DNA of 64,000 nucleotides from Pinus tabuliformis (lineage: Eukaryota; Streptophyta; Pinopsida; Pinales; Pinaceae), in NCBI GenBank assembly GCA_031772625.1, contig CM062814.1, positions 821,260,757-821,324,756 of the forward strand. The letters run 5' to 3'. The first letter of the stretch is position 1. Every line of letters begins with the position of its first letter. This document shows, in pieces, positions 11,640-22,917 of this stretch. Position numbers and translations under genes: made by a program. The notes beneath the pieces are model-generated. The model searched no databases, was not told where the DNA came from, and saw nothing but the letters and a program-made list of their open reading frames with translations.

Positions 11640-12208
11640 AGTTCGAAAGGTTGAGTGATAGTTAGGCTCGATAATGAGAGGATTAAATATTTGAAATTTT
11701 ATAAAAACTTTATGTTGATTAATATATTATATTAAAGTATGAGGTTGATGATGCATCATATTCATACCTAATGTCCTTGAAAAGGTAAGAGGATGGGTGT
11801 AAAATCATTACATTTAGATGACCATAAGCACCATTACCTAATCTATTTGATTATGTATAATAAATTATGATAACGTATAGAAGTGCTAGAAAATTAATGT
11901 TAAAGATTGGATGGAGTAGTGAATTATTCAACTTCGCAAGATGTTAAGTTTTATATAAAGTTTATTTAATCCTAAAATAATAAATTTTAGATGTTGAGTG
12001 ATTACATTTATGTTGTTATATTTTTATGTAGGTTAGAACTTAGCAGGGTCTCATTTTATTATAATTATATTTTTGGTCTCTTATAAATACTATAAGGATA
12101 CTTAAACTTAGGATCAGTACATTATATTCATTTTAAAAATAAGTTTCCTTTCGAAAAAGACTGCAATTATTTGTTTTTTATTATTTTTAAGGTGTAACGT
12201 TTATAACA
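11640..12208 (+). repeat. Element B 5' LTR (left limit uncertain)
   Basis: The right end is well placed: the sequence reads ...TTTATAACA, then two bases, then a tRNA-iMet-type primer site at 12211. A TATA-like TATAAATACTATAAGG at about 12082 is well placed for an LTR promoter. The left end cannot be fixed, because the matching 3' LTR lies beyond the window; 11640 is only a guess from the change in composition. Confidence 0.5.
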
Positions 12209-12210
12209 TT

Positions 12211-12222
12211 TGGTATCAAAGC
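12211..12222 (+). other. Element B primer binding site (tRNA-iMet type)
   Basis: TGGTATCAAAGC matches the usual plant PBS TGGTATCAGAGC with one difference. It lies two bases after an LTR ending in CA. It primes minus-strand DNA synthesis in Ty3/gypsy and Ty1/copia elements. Confidence 0.75.
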
Positions 12223-12224
12223 TC

Positions 12225-12860
12225 ATGATCGTAGGGTTTTTCTACTTCAAATAGGTCATCATGGAATTTTCGCTATAAATTTCTTAAGAGGTTTCAGAGG
12301 AGAAATATTGACTAACAGCTAGTTAAAATTTCACATATTGGTTCACTATATTTTTGGAGATATGCTCTAAGGAAGTTAGGGTTCTTGAATGCTTCAGAAA
12401 TCAATTTCAAATAGGTTACCTTGAAATTTTCACCATAACTTTTTTTCAAGAGGTTTTAGAAAGTGAAACTTGGATCATGCTAATGATAAATCTCAATGAA
12501 CACATATTCAAATTTAAGATCATGGTTCACTATAATTTTTGATATATGCTCTAAGGAGGATAGGGTTCTTCAATACTCTTAAAATCAATTTGAAATAGGT
12601 CAGTTTGGTATTTTTGCAACAATATTTTTTCTAGGAGGTTTCAAATAGTGCAACTTGGAACACATTAAGGAGATATATTGGGAAAGAAATGGTGCAAATT
12701 TCAGAATTTGGTTTGCTATACTTACATAGTTATACATTGTGGAAGTCAGGATTTTTGAACAATCCTAAAATAAATTTTAAGGAGGCCAGCTTGGTATTTT
12801 TTCTATATCTTTTTTTTTGGAAGTTTTTAGAGTATGAAATCTTCAGTATATCAAGAGACA
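12225..12860 (+). repeat. Four degenerate tandem repeats in the element B leader
   Basis: The phrase AAATAGGT(CA/TA)...TGGAATTTTC...GAGGTTT(C/T)A recurs near 12248, 12408, 12590 and 12778, giving a period of about 160-190 bp. Between occurrences other phrases also repeat: GGTTCACTATAATTTTT, GATATATGCTCTAAGGA, TAGGGTTCTT and GAAACTTGGA. Divergence between units is high. The repeats lie between the primer site and the interrupted gag and are non-coding. Confidence 0.75.
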
Positions 12861-13084
12861 TACACAAGTTCCCCAAATACAAATTTTGGAATTATATTTG
12901 AAGATTTGGACACGTGTCATGTTATATAAGTTTTCTGATGGGAAGAAATCAAAATTCAACAATTTTTGGGAAAGTCGCCATAACTTTCACTTGGCACATA
13001 AAATTTTTGTCACATCTATGGAGTTGCAGAAAATACATATCAAAGTATTATAGTCCAAAGTCTCATATCCAAAAGGACTCGAAT

Positions 13085-13944
13085 TGTTGGGACAGGGTCC
13101 CGTAGGTTAAATTTTGTAACTAGTTTTGTTAATTATGTAAAGTCTCTGCATTTTGAGGGAGCCGAGCGCGAAGGTCATAGGAGTCAAAAGGGACTTTTTT
13201 CCCTTAGTTTGTTAGAAGATAAGATGTTTTGTGACCCGCCCATGGTTCATGAACCATGGAATTGTAATGAAAGAAGTCATATAAAGGAGTCATAGTGAGT
13301 CATAGGAAGTGAGTAGATAACTGAAGATCATTGTATGGGCAAATAGTCTGAGGTAGGGAAGTCTGTTTCCTGTACTTAGCCGAAGGGGAAGGATCCTATT
13401 GCTGTGTGCGCAAAGACCTTGGTAAGTCCTCATGCTAAGTGTGCGGGCCCCTGCAATTGTGTGCACAGGGAAGAAGAGTCTGTAACAGAAGGATTATATC
13501 AAATAAAGACTATTTTGGAGCAATAATTGTGTATCTGTACCTTTATATTTACTTATGCAATTTATGTGTATTTGCACTGATTTTTTCATTTATATGAAGA
13601 AACACTTAACTGGTGTGTGAAAGTAGTAGATCTAATAGTTTACATGATGTTATGAATGTTTAAACTATTCCGCGAAGGGTTAGATTCTGTTTTCTATAAG
13701 TTACTGTTATTTCTACATTTAAAGGTTTAGGGTTTGCGAAGGTCGAGATAAAGCCTTAGAAGTAATAGATACCCATCACACAGACCTCTGGATGCAGAAA
13801 CCTAGTTTTTTCATCCCCCAATACTGCTTCGGGTGAGACTGCAGCCTACGCTATGCGGGTTGCTGTCGAAAGGGCCAACAATTTAGGGTTTTGTTGGTTG
13901 GTGCAGATAGCTTTGAACCTGGGTTAGGGCCCCTCAAGCCAAAA
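13085..13944 (+). repeat. Element A 5' LTR
   Basis: 860 bp, starting TGTTGGGACAGGGTCC and ending near GCCAAAA. A TATA-type box (CATATAAAGG) is near 13279 and an AATAAA signal near 13503, as expected for an LTR promoter and polyadenylation site. It is colinear with 36849-37707. Confidence 0.9.
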
Positions 13945-14399
13945 AATGGTTCCATTGGTGGGACCAAGATCTGTCTGAGGAATGTGTGATTTAAAATAAA
14001 TGGTTTCCAACTAAGAAAGAAATTGAGAAGTGGATAGATCAAAAGATGCACGAATTTGCAGCTCAGGTAAATAGGAATTCGCGCTTGTCAAAGGAAGAGT
14101 GGTTGAATAGATACCTCTATATAAACGAACACGAGATTTTATTCTCCTCTTTTCCGTGCGAATTACACCAATATTTATAAATTGGCGGACAGTCAGTGTA
14201 CGTGGAAGTTGGAAAACCCTATTATGTGGACTCCAGAGTTCGTAAGGAACCTAGAAGCTTTAGAAAACAAGATTGTGAGGGTTGTCGATTACTGGATCAA
14301 TTGAATTTTAGGCAGATTCATCATTTTGTTAACAATCGATACATTTATAAGTTATAATGAAGTTAAACGACGATTCTTAAAAGGACCAAGTGGTAAGTA

Positions 14400-15703
14400 T
14401 CTGAAATCCCTGAAGAATTGGATTAAGATTCTATTGTGCGAGAAAAGGGTTATGCTATTAAATTAATGTTTAGAAGAGATTTGACGGGAGCTACGCAAAG
14501 TGGAAAAACATTCAGAAGAGATCTAGATTCAGGCGCTGAATATAGCCCTCTATTGGGAGCATCTGACAGTGACGAAGAAAGTAGTGTTATGAGGACACCT
14601 CTAAGTGCACTACAGACACTAAAGCAGGGTATCATAGGGATACCAAATCCATCCACTCTGCCTCCACCATCACCTCCGCCTCACACACCTACACCTCCAC
14701 CTCCACCTCTACCTCCACCTCCATTATTCAACATGGAAAACATGATGAAGATGCCCATATTCAAGGGTCTGGGGACATAAGACCCTGAAATTTTTTGGCT
14801 TGTAGCAGATGCTGTGTGGAAGTCTCAGTAGGTTACATATGATGATTTGAAGAAAGCGCAGCTGGTTACGACACTACATGATAGATCCCTAAGCTAGTAC
14901 ATTAAGTATTGTTCGGCGCATCCAAATGTAACATTAGACAAGAAAAAGAAGGCACTCAATAGTGAATTCAAGAAGCCTAAGTCACAAGCTAAGTCAGTAA
15001 CTGAGGTCAAAGAAATCCAACAAAAGGTAAATGAGTCCGCATGGGACTTTGATCAGAGATTGAAGTGTCTGCTCCAACAAGCTAATATGCAGGTCACAGA
15101 TGATCAACATAGGGATTGGTACATTGCTTTATTGTTACCCCATCTGAGATTGCCATTGTCACAATAGAAAATTGACACGTAGGCTAAAGCATTAGAGATT
15201 TCTATGAGATTTGAAGCTTCAACGATTCATAATATGAATCTGGAGGTACAACAAATTCAGTTGCAGTTGGCTATCTTACATATGGAGTTGCAGAGCCTCA
15301 AAAAGGGAAAAGAAGTCCCGACTGAGGTTTGTGCAGAAGTTTGGTGCTTGAAATGCAAAGTCCATGGTCACGACAAGGACCATTATGTGATCTACCAGAA
15401 TTAACTTATTGGGGGAGGTCCTGTCCCCCTAAAGCCAAAAAATACCATTGGGCCGAGCATGGGAGTAGCTCCATGGTATGCTATTTGTTAGGTTATAGGA
15501 CAACATGCGACAAATAATTGTCATCTACTACATAAGTTTGTACAAACCCCCCAACAGTTGTTTTGCAATTTCTGCACATTTGTAGGTCATGATGAGCACC
15601 ATGATCCAAGTTATGAATTGATGATGGATAGAACCCCCACGTATAGAATGTAGGTAGAGACTCATACTAAAGATCAGGATGCAACTACGGTGCGTAGAGG
15701 ATT
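14400..15703 (+). pseudogene. Element A gag, 5' portion
   Basis: After an acidic N-terminal stretch and a proline-rich run (PPPSPPPHTPTPPPPP) comes a capsid-like region with MPIFKGLG, FWLVADAVWKSQ, KKAQLVTTLHD, LNSEFKKPKSQ, ESAWDFDQRLKCLLQQANM and HRDWYIALLLPHL. A cysteine-histidine region with CLKCKVHGHDKDH and CNFCTFVGHDEHH follows. These are gag and nucleocapsid elements of gymnosperm-type Ty3/gypsy. G inserted directly after TYRMQVETHTKD-type coding, and gag resumes at 31640. The coding is broken. Confidence 0.8.
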
Positions 15704-15708
15704 CCAAG

Positions 15709-17226
15709 TGTTGGCATTTTGGCACAGGTGTGGCGCTACGGTACAGGTGTTGTCCTTGATGGCAACTCTCTTTGATGACAGATCTCAGTCCAGACTACAA
15801 GAATGAAGAGAAATTTCATATACGCAGGTTCATTAAGCCCAAGTTGCGTATACACGCTGGTACGCTATATACTAAGTTGCGGATACGCAGGCTCGCTATA
15901 TACGAAGTCGCGTATACACGCAGTTTCATGAACAGAAAAGAGTGTACATGTCGAGAAGCTTCCCTTTGGTCCGTGGTAGTTAGTCCTCGGTACTTGAGCT
16001 TATGTTTTTGGACCAAGGTATCTCGACAGTCGTGTTAATCCTAAGTTTTGAAGTTGATGGTATTGTATTACTATGGTTTTGGACCGTGGTATTGAGAATG
16101 GCCTAAGACTATATAAGGAGAAGAAGATCATTAGGCAATTGTACTGAAAAGTCTTGAATATCTGATAAAGAAAGAGATCTAGTATGCAGGTTCTGGGTTG
16201 CCTGATCTAAGCTAAGGAGAGATCACACCGGTTGATGGAAGACTAGATCTAAGGATAGATCAGGATCAAATGGTTTGAAATGAACTATCGGTATATGATT
16301 GATTACGCATATTTTTAGATCTGCATACTGACGCAATGTTATGTTCTGAATATGACTGATGTCTGGTACAACTGCAAGTTATGAGAAATTATTTTTAGAT
16401 CTGTACGTAGGTTGTCTTTGGTAAAAGCGCGTGTATACGCGGGTTGGTTTCATTGAAGTAGCGTATATCTTTTGAAGCTTAATTTTTGGGTTGCAGTTGG
16501 GTCTGACTGTTATTGCAGAAGTTCTGTAGTCTGCTCTGTGTTCTGGTGACTGGGTGTTGATATGGTTTCAGTGATTCAATGATTCAAAGATTGATGATGC
16601 TAGTATGATCTGTTATGAAAATTGATGAATTGTGGTCTTCAGATTGTAATGTTGTGCTTCAGGAGTATCCAGTCTGAAAATTGATGAAAAGTGGTACCTG
16701 AAGGAAAGAAGATTGTAGGCCAGCACCTACGTACTAGTATCTTAGCTAGTACAAGAGCAAAGGGGGTTGGAGCTCCCTTCCAGGAGAGTTTGGAAAACGA
16801 GAGAAGGTTGTAGCCTTCTGCAGGTTGTAGCCTGCGTACTGATATAAGGCTGCACCAGTACAAAAGATTGTAAACTGAAGTTTCTTATTAAATAAAGATA
16901 GAGACGACTTGCAGCAGGTGGCTTTCACCCACATTGGGTTTCCACCTTATATCATGGTGTTCATGTGTGTGGCTTTTGTGTGATGATCTGTTCTGTTATA
17001 CTGCACCTGTTTACTTTTAATATGGTTAATAATGTCCTGATGCATTTACTGAAGATAAACTAACTGAATCATAAGATTTCTGGTTATACGTTGGTTGCTT
17101 TAGACACAGTAGCGTGTACACGCTGGTTCACTTAACTGAAGTAGCATATATGTTTCTGAGTATTGAAAAAGTTTTATTGATCTGATAATACTGATTCACC
17201 CCCCCCTCTCAGTATTATTTCCAACA
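15709..17226 (+). repeat. Element G LTR 1 (left)
   Basis: 1518 bp, starting TGTTGGCATTTTGGCACAGG and ending ATTATTTCCAACA. TATA-type TATATAAGGAG is at about 16110. It carries the palindromic GCGTATA modules: three near the left end (15819-15922), one near 16428-16468 and two near 17095-17153. Confidence 0.95.
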
Positions 17227-17228
17227 AT

Positions 17229-17240
17229 TGGTATCAGAGC
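17229..17240 (+). other. Element G primer binding site, left copy
   Basis: TGGTATCAGAGC, two bases after the LTR end CCAACA, is the perfect plant tRNA-iMet primer site. An identical site is at 24429-24440 in the right copy. Confidence 0.9.
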
Positions 17241-17285
17241 AGGTCCTTCAGAGAAGCTTGATCGCTTGAAGGTAGATCGTTCATA

Positions 17286-20200
17286 ATGAGCAACTACGAG
17301 AGAGAAGCATCAATCAGGCCACCGGTTTTTGATGGGACAAACTTCAATTATTGGAAGGTAAGAGTTACTGCCTATCTTCAATCTCTTGGTACAGAAGTTT
17401 GGGACATCGTAGAGACAGGCTACACTTTTCCTTCAGCTACTCCTACAGATCCAGCAGAGAAAAAGAAATATGAAACAAATGCGAAAGCAGTCAGTACTCT
17501 ATTAGGATGTATATCCCAATCAGAATTCATGAAGGTAATGCACTATAAATCCACAAAAGAAATATGGGACAAAATTGTCACGAGCTATGAAGGAGACGAA
17601 CAGGTAAAGCGTGCTAAACTTCAAACTCTCAGGATTAAGTATGAGACTCTCATAATGTATAATGATGAAAGTGTGGCTAACTATTTCCTTAGGGTAGATG
17701 AGATTGTTAATTGCATGCAAAACTTGGGTGAAGAAATAAAAGAGGCTATTGTGGTTGAAAAGGTTCTAAGATCATTGTCCCCCAAATTTGAATCTAAAGT
17801 GTCTGCAATAGAAGAAAAGGAAAATCTACGAATTCTTACTATGTCTCAACTTCACGGAATTCTAACTGCTTATGAAATGAGAAAAGGAGGTCCATCAGAC
17901 AGAAGAGAAGCTGCTTTCAAGGCTTCAGGCAAAGAAAATTATTATGAAGCAAGTCACGTGCCAGAAGATGAAGAAGAAGAATCAAATTTTGTCAGAAATC
18001 TTCAAAGGGTTCTGGAAGGTTCAGAGGTAAGTTACGTTTTAAATGCTTTGCTTGCGGAAGAGTAGGTCATTATGCTGCCAAATGTCCTCACAAAGATAAG
18101 GGAAAGGAACCTGTTAAATGGAACAAGAAACAGAATGAAAAGAAGAAAAGCTATTACACTCATGAAGATAGTGATGGTCTTTCAAATAGTGACGAAGATG
18201 AACAGGGTAATAGATATAAACTTTTAATGGCTTTTGAAGATGATGACTACATGGATGCTATAGATGTAGAAGGCTTTTGTGAAGAAATGAATAATCTCAA
18301 AGTTTGCTTAGAAGAGAAAAATGCTATTATTGATTCTCTACAATGTCAACTGATGGAAAAGGAAAAACATCTTGAAAAATTGGAATGTGAGATTGTTTGT
18401 CTTAGAAAGGAGATTGAGAAAACAAAAGCGATTAGTCTTAAATTTGTTAAAGGATCTGAAACCTTGGATGAGATTATCAATGTGCAGCGTTCTCCTCTGA
18501 TCAAGACAGGTCTGGGATATAATGGAGAAACATTTCAAGCTTCTACCTCTAAAAGTTATCTTGATGCAGCAAGGAGGAGCGAGAAAAGACCAAATAAAAG
18601 TCATTATGTGAATTAGGGACAGTTTACCTCAAGAACAAATAAATACTATCAAGAAATTCGGGGACACGCTGCCTTAAGGACAAACAGAAGCTACAATCAG
18701 CCACAGGTAAAATCTTCCCAATTTGCCCCAAGAATGGATGTCAATAGAAGCTACAATCGGTTGGATGATAGATCTGATTATCGCAGAAATTTCTTTAATG
18801 GCCAATGTTTTTCTTGCCATAACTTCGGTCACAAAGCAACTCAATGTGTTGCCTACAAGACAATCATGACTAGAGAAGCTCAAAAGCAAAGAAGTATGAC
18901 TGGAACCATGAAAAGGACTTATAACAAATTTTCGGTTATTGAAAATGAAGTTGAATGCTCTATTTGTAATAACTTTGGTCATGAAGACTCTGAATGCAGG
19001 AGCAGGTTCTGGAAGACAACTCAGAAGGAACAAACCTCAAATGTCAGAACATGGAGAATAAAGGAACCGCAACCAGAAAGATGTGGAATAGCCTTTTATG
19101 CAGAAGGTCAAGAAAGTCTATGGTACATTGACAGCGGATGTTCAAAGCATATGACAGGGGACAAAGAAAAACTTGACTCATATACCACATTAGAAAAGGG
19201 AAAGAAAGTTTCTTTTGGAAACGATATCTCTGCAGCCATAAAAGGAAAAGGCGTTGCTCCGTTGAAAGAGAAGGTCAAAGCTGGAAATGTTTTGTATGTT
19301 GATGGATTGGAGCATAATCTTCTGAGTGTCAGTCAGATGTGCGATCAAGGAACAGAGGTAATATTTAGATCAAATGGATGTTGTGTTCGTGATCTTGATA
19401 TAGGTGAAACAATGATCAAAGGAAGAAGGACTCCAAATAATCTATACATATTTGAAGAAAGACAACAACAATGCTATTTGAGCAAGGATGATGAACACTG
19501 GCTATGGCATCGGAGGTTAGGGCATCTAAGCTTTCCACAAATAAGGAAAGCATGCAAATATCAGGCAGTTCGTGATCTTCCAGATATCAAAATTCCAGAC
19601 AACACCATATGCAAATCATGTCAGTTTGGAAAGCAAACCAGAACTAATTTTCCTGAGAAGGAAGGATCAGCTAGCATGCCTCTTGAGCTAGTACATACAG
19701 ATACATGTGGTCCATTCAGAAAAAGAACACCTCGAGGAGAAGAATATTTGATATTATTCATTGACGATTTCTCCAGGTTTGTCTGGTTAGGACTTATGAA
19801 GCACAAAGATGAAGCATTCGAAAAATTCAAATCCTTCAAAGCCTTGGCTGAAAATAAATCAGGACACAAAATTAAGTGCCTCCGATCTGACAGAGGTGGG
19901 GAGTTTACCTCGAATGAATTTTTCGATTTCTGTGAAGAACATGGGATAAGAAGAGAATTCTCTACAGCTAGAACTCCTCAGCAAAATGGAGTTGTGGAAA
20001 GAATGAACAGAACAGTCCAACAAATGGCTCGTGCTATGCTTGATGAATCAGGTACTCCCGCAACTTTCTGGGGTGAAGCTGCACATGATGCGGTTATTAT
20101 TCTCAACAAAACAAATGTCCGAGTAAACAACACTCAAACTCCTCATGAGCTCTGGTGTAGTAAGAATCCTTCGGTGAAGCACTTCAAAATCTTTGGGAGC

Positions 20201-22169
20201 AAATGTTATATTAAGAATACTGATGAGAAACTTGGCAAACATGAACCAAGAGCAGATGAAGGCATTCTTCTTGGTTATTCTCCACATAGCAAAGCATAAA
20301 AGTGCTACAATAAAAGACTTGGCAGAATTGTTGACAACATTGATGTTGTGGTTGATGAGAAGGGATACATTCCTAGGCAAGTTCATCATGAAGACATCGA
20401 AGAAGATGAATGCTACCCTCAAAGACAGAATGATGAAGAAGAACCTCAAGAAGAAGAAGAACCTCAAGAAGAACCAGAGGAGCAGACAAGAATATAAGAA
20501 AAGACTCCATCCAGATATGTTCAGAAGAATCATCCAGAATCTCAGATTGTGGGGCAGAAAGAAGCAGGAGTACAAACAAGAAGAACAATTGCAGAAGCTT
20601 CAAGCTATTTGGCACTACTCTCTTCCACTGAACCACAAAATGTGAAAGAGGCATGCAAAGATGAATGTTGGGTCAAAGCAATGGATGAAGAACTTGAGCA
20701 GATCGAAAAGAACAACACTTGGGAATTGGTTCCTAGACCAAAAGATAAGAATGTCATAGGGACAAAATGAGTCTTCAAAAATAAATTGAATGAAAATGGA
20801 GAAGTAATTAGAAACAAGGCCAGACTTGTTTGTAAAGGGTATGCGCAGCAAGAAGGAATAGATTTTGAAGAGAACCTTGCTCCTGTTGCAATACTTGAAG
20901 CCATCCGAATGTTCCTTTCTCTCTCAAGCTTTCAAAATTTCAAGGTATTTCAAATGGACGTGAAATCAGCCTTTCTGAATGGAGACTTAGAAGAAGAAGT
21001 ATATATTGAGCAGCCAGATGGTTTCATTCTTGGGAATGATCCAAACCTTGTATGCAGATTGAAAAAGGCTCTCTATGGTCTCAAACAAGCTCCAAGGGCT
21101 TGGTACTATCGTTTGGACAAATATCTTCACCAACAAGGTTTTTCAAAAGGATCAGCAGATAGCAATCTCTATATGAAAGTTGAAAATAACAAATTGCTAA
21201 TACTTGTTGTGTATTTAGATGATATTATCTTTGGCAGCAATGAAGAGGCTATGAGTCAAAACTTTGCCTTGGTTATGCAGAAAGAATTTGAAATGTCATT
21301 ACTTGGAGAATTGACATACTTTCTTGGATTGCAAATCCAACAAAATGAAGGAGGTATTTTCTTGTCTCAAACCAAGTACCTCAAGCAGATCTTGAAGAAG
21401 TATGGCATGGAAGATTCAAAGCCAGTATGTACCCCCATGGTTACAGGATGCAGCCTCAGTACAAATGATGAATCAGCAGCAGTTCATCAACCAACTTATA
21501 GATCCATGATTGGGAGTTTTCTTTATTTGACAGGTACCCGACCAGACATTATGCATGCAGTAGGAATTGTTGGAAGATTTCAAGCCAACCCAAAGGAAAC
21601 TCATCTTCAGGCAGTCAAAAGAATCTTCAAGTATCTTCAAGGGACTCAAAACTATGGCTTATGGTATCCTAGAGATACAGATCTCACTCTTCATGCTTAC
21701 ACAGATGCAGATTGGGCCAGAAGTGTGGATGACAGGAAAAGCACAAGTGGTGGTGCATTCTTCATGGGTTCCGGATTAGTATCTTGGTTCAGCAAGAAAC
21801 AAAGTTCGATTGCTTTATCTACAGCTGAAGCAGAATATGTGGCTGCGGCATCTTGTTGCACACAACTTCTTTGGATGATTCATACCTTGCAAGGATTTTC
21901 AAATCACTTGCACTCCACCAGTCTCTATCTTATGTGATAATACAAGTGCAATCAGCATTTCAAAGAATCCAGTCATGCATTCAAAGACCAAGCACATACC
22001 AATCAAGTATCACTTCCTCCGGGAACAAGTGCTTGAACAAAAGGTCAAGTTGGAGTATGTTTCTTCTAAAGAACAAGTCGCTGATATTTTCACAAAACCA
22101 CTGCCCAGGGAGACTTTTGAATATCTCAGACAAAAGTTGGGAGTAGTTGATGCTTCATCCTGCTGTTGA
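17286..22169 (+). pseudogene. Element G left copy gag-pol (Ty1/copia)
   Basis: It begins MSNYEREASIRPPVFDGTNF (copia gag, UBN2-type). Parts in order: capsid to about 17950; zinc knuckle 1 near 18045; acidic and coiled-coil section to about 18500; knuckles CFSCHNFGHKATQC and CSICNNFGHEDSEC near 18800-19000; protease with WYIDSGCSKHMTG near 19120; GAG-pre-integrase HRRLGHLSF; integrase (LFIDDFSRFVWLGLM, RSDRGGEF, TPQQNGVVERMN); reverse transcriptase ([45 protein letters not shown]); RNase H ([22 protein letters not shown]). This is a complete set of domains but several breaks are present, so it is not functional. Confidence 0.93.
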
Positions 22170-22917
22170 AGCTTGTTTGTTCTAAGGAAAAGTTGGTATA
22201 CGCGAGTTGTGTAAGGGATATCCGCGTACATACGCTGATTTATGCAGGTGAAGTCGCGTATATGGAGTTCTGAACAACAAGGGCAGATTTTGGTCGGAGA
22301 AGGTCTGAGATGGGTATGCCAGAGCCCTTCAGGCACAGTTTCAGGGGGAGCAGCAGGCACAGTTTCAGGGGGAGCAGCTTAAAGCATTGTTGGCATTTAG
22401 ATGCTTTTGGTTCTAGTTCACAACTGTTGTTGGCTTCAGGAGAAGGAAATCTTGGTTGCTGATCTAAAAGATGATTATCAGATGCTGCTGGTGACTTTCA
22501 TAAGTCTTGGTCTAGAGTTTTCGTCTCTATGTCATGTATATTTTTTGTGATATCTCTTCTATGATGTCAAGGTCATGTAACGGCCTTTGTTGGTTTCCCC
22601 ACTATGCCTGGGATGAATGATGTAATGTAATTGGTTGTTATATGTAAATTTCTGATGTATCCCCTCTTGGTTGGGAGTATGGATGTATATATTGAGTCTT
22701 TTGGTGATAGGAAGGTCCTTTATGATGTATAAGTCTTGGTTCTTTTTGAAGGACATCTTTTTCAGATCTTGCCTACAGTCAAGGGGAGCATGTTCAGCAT
22801 AGCAGAGCAGAGATATCAGCATGTACTCAGGGGGAGCACAGCCCTTTGCCCTTGATGACAAAGGGGGAGAATGATTCTAAGGATCTTGGGGTTGCCATCA
22901 AGTCCAAAGGGGGAGAT
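22170..22917 (+). other. Element G left copy 3' region with purine tracts
   Basis: About 750 bp of non-coding sequence between RNase H and the middle LTR. It includes two GCGTATA-type modules near 22195-22264, the repeated CAGGCACAGTTTCAGGGGGA near 22330-22375, several GGGGGAGC tracts and the final CAAAGGGGGAGAT polypurine tract. The same layout occurs at 29370-30116. Multiple polypurine tracts before the 3' LTR are characteristic of Sireviruses. Confidence 0.75.

Larger units (their letters stand above)
6191..11640. other. AT-rich spacer without recognisable genes
   Basis: This stretch of about 5.4 kb is strongly AT-rich and has no long open frame. It contains several local direct duplications and a microsatellite (listed separately) and two short open frames of doubtful value: 6313-6558, plus, 81 residues, hydrophobic; and 8260-8472, minus, 70 residues, no recognised family. 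The 10.4-11.3 kb part has short echoes such as two copies of GATTTATGTTTCAATCCT near 10731-10770 and two of CTTTACACCAATACAT near 11241-11310. Apart from these I see no coding or RNA feature. It may be eroded transposon sequence. Confidence 0.6.

Noticed and set aside
20048-20654. Minus-strand open frames over element G integrase and linker, repeated at 27372-27855
   Set aside because: They are complementary-strand shadows of the copia coding; the repeat of the pattern merely reflects the duplicated element.
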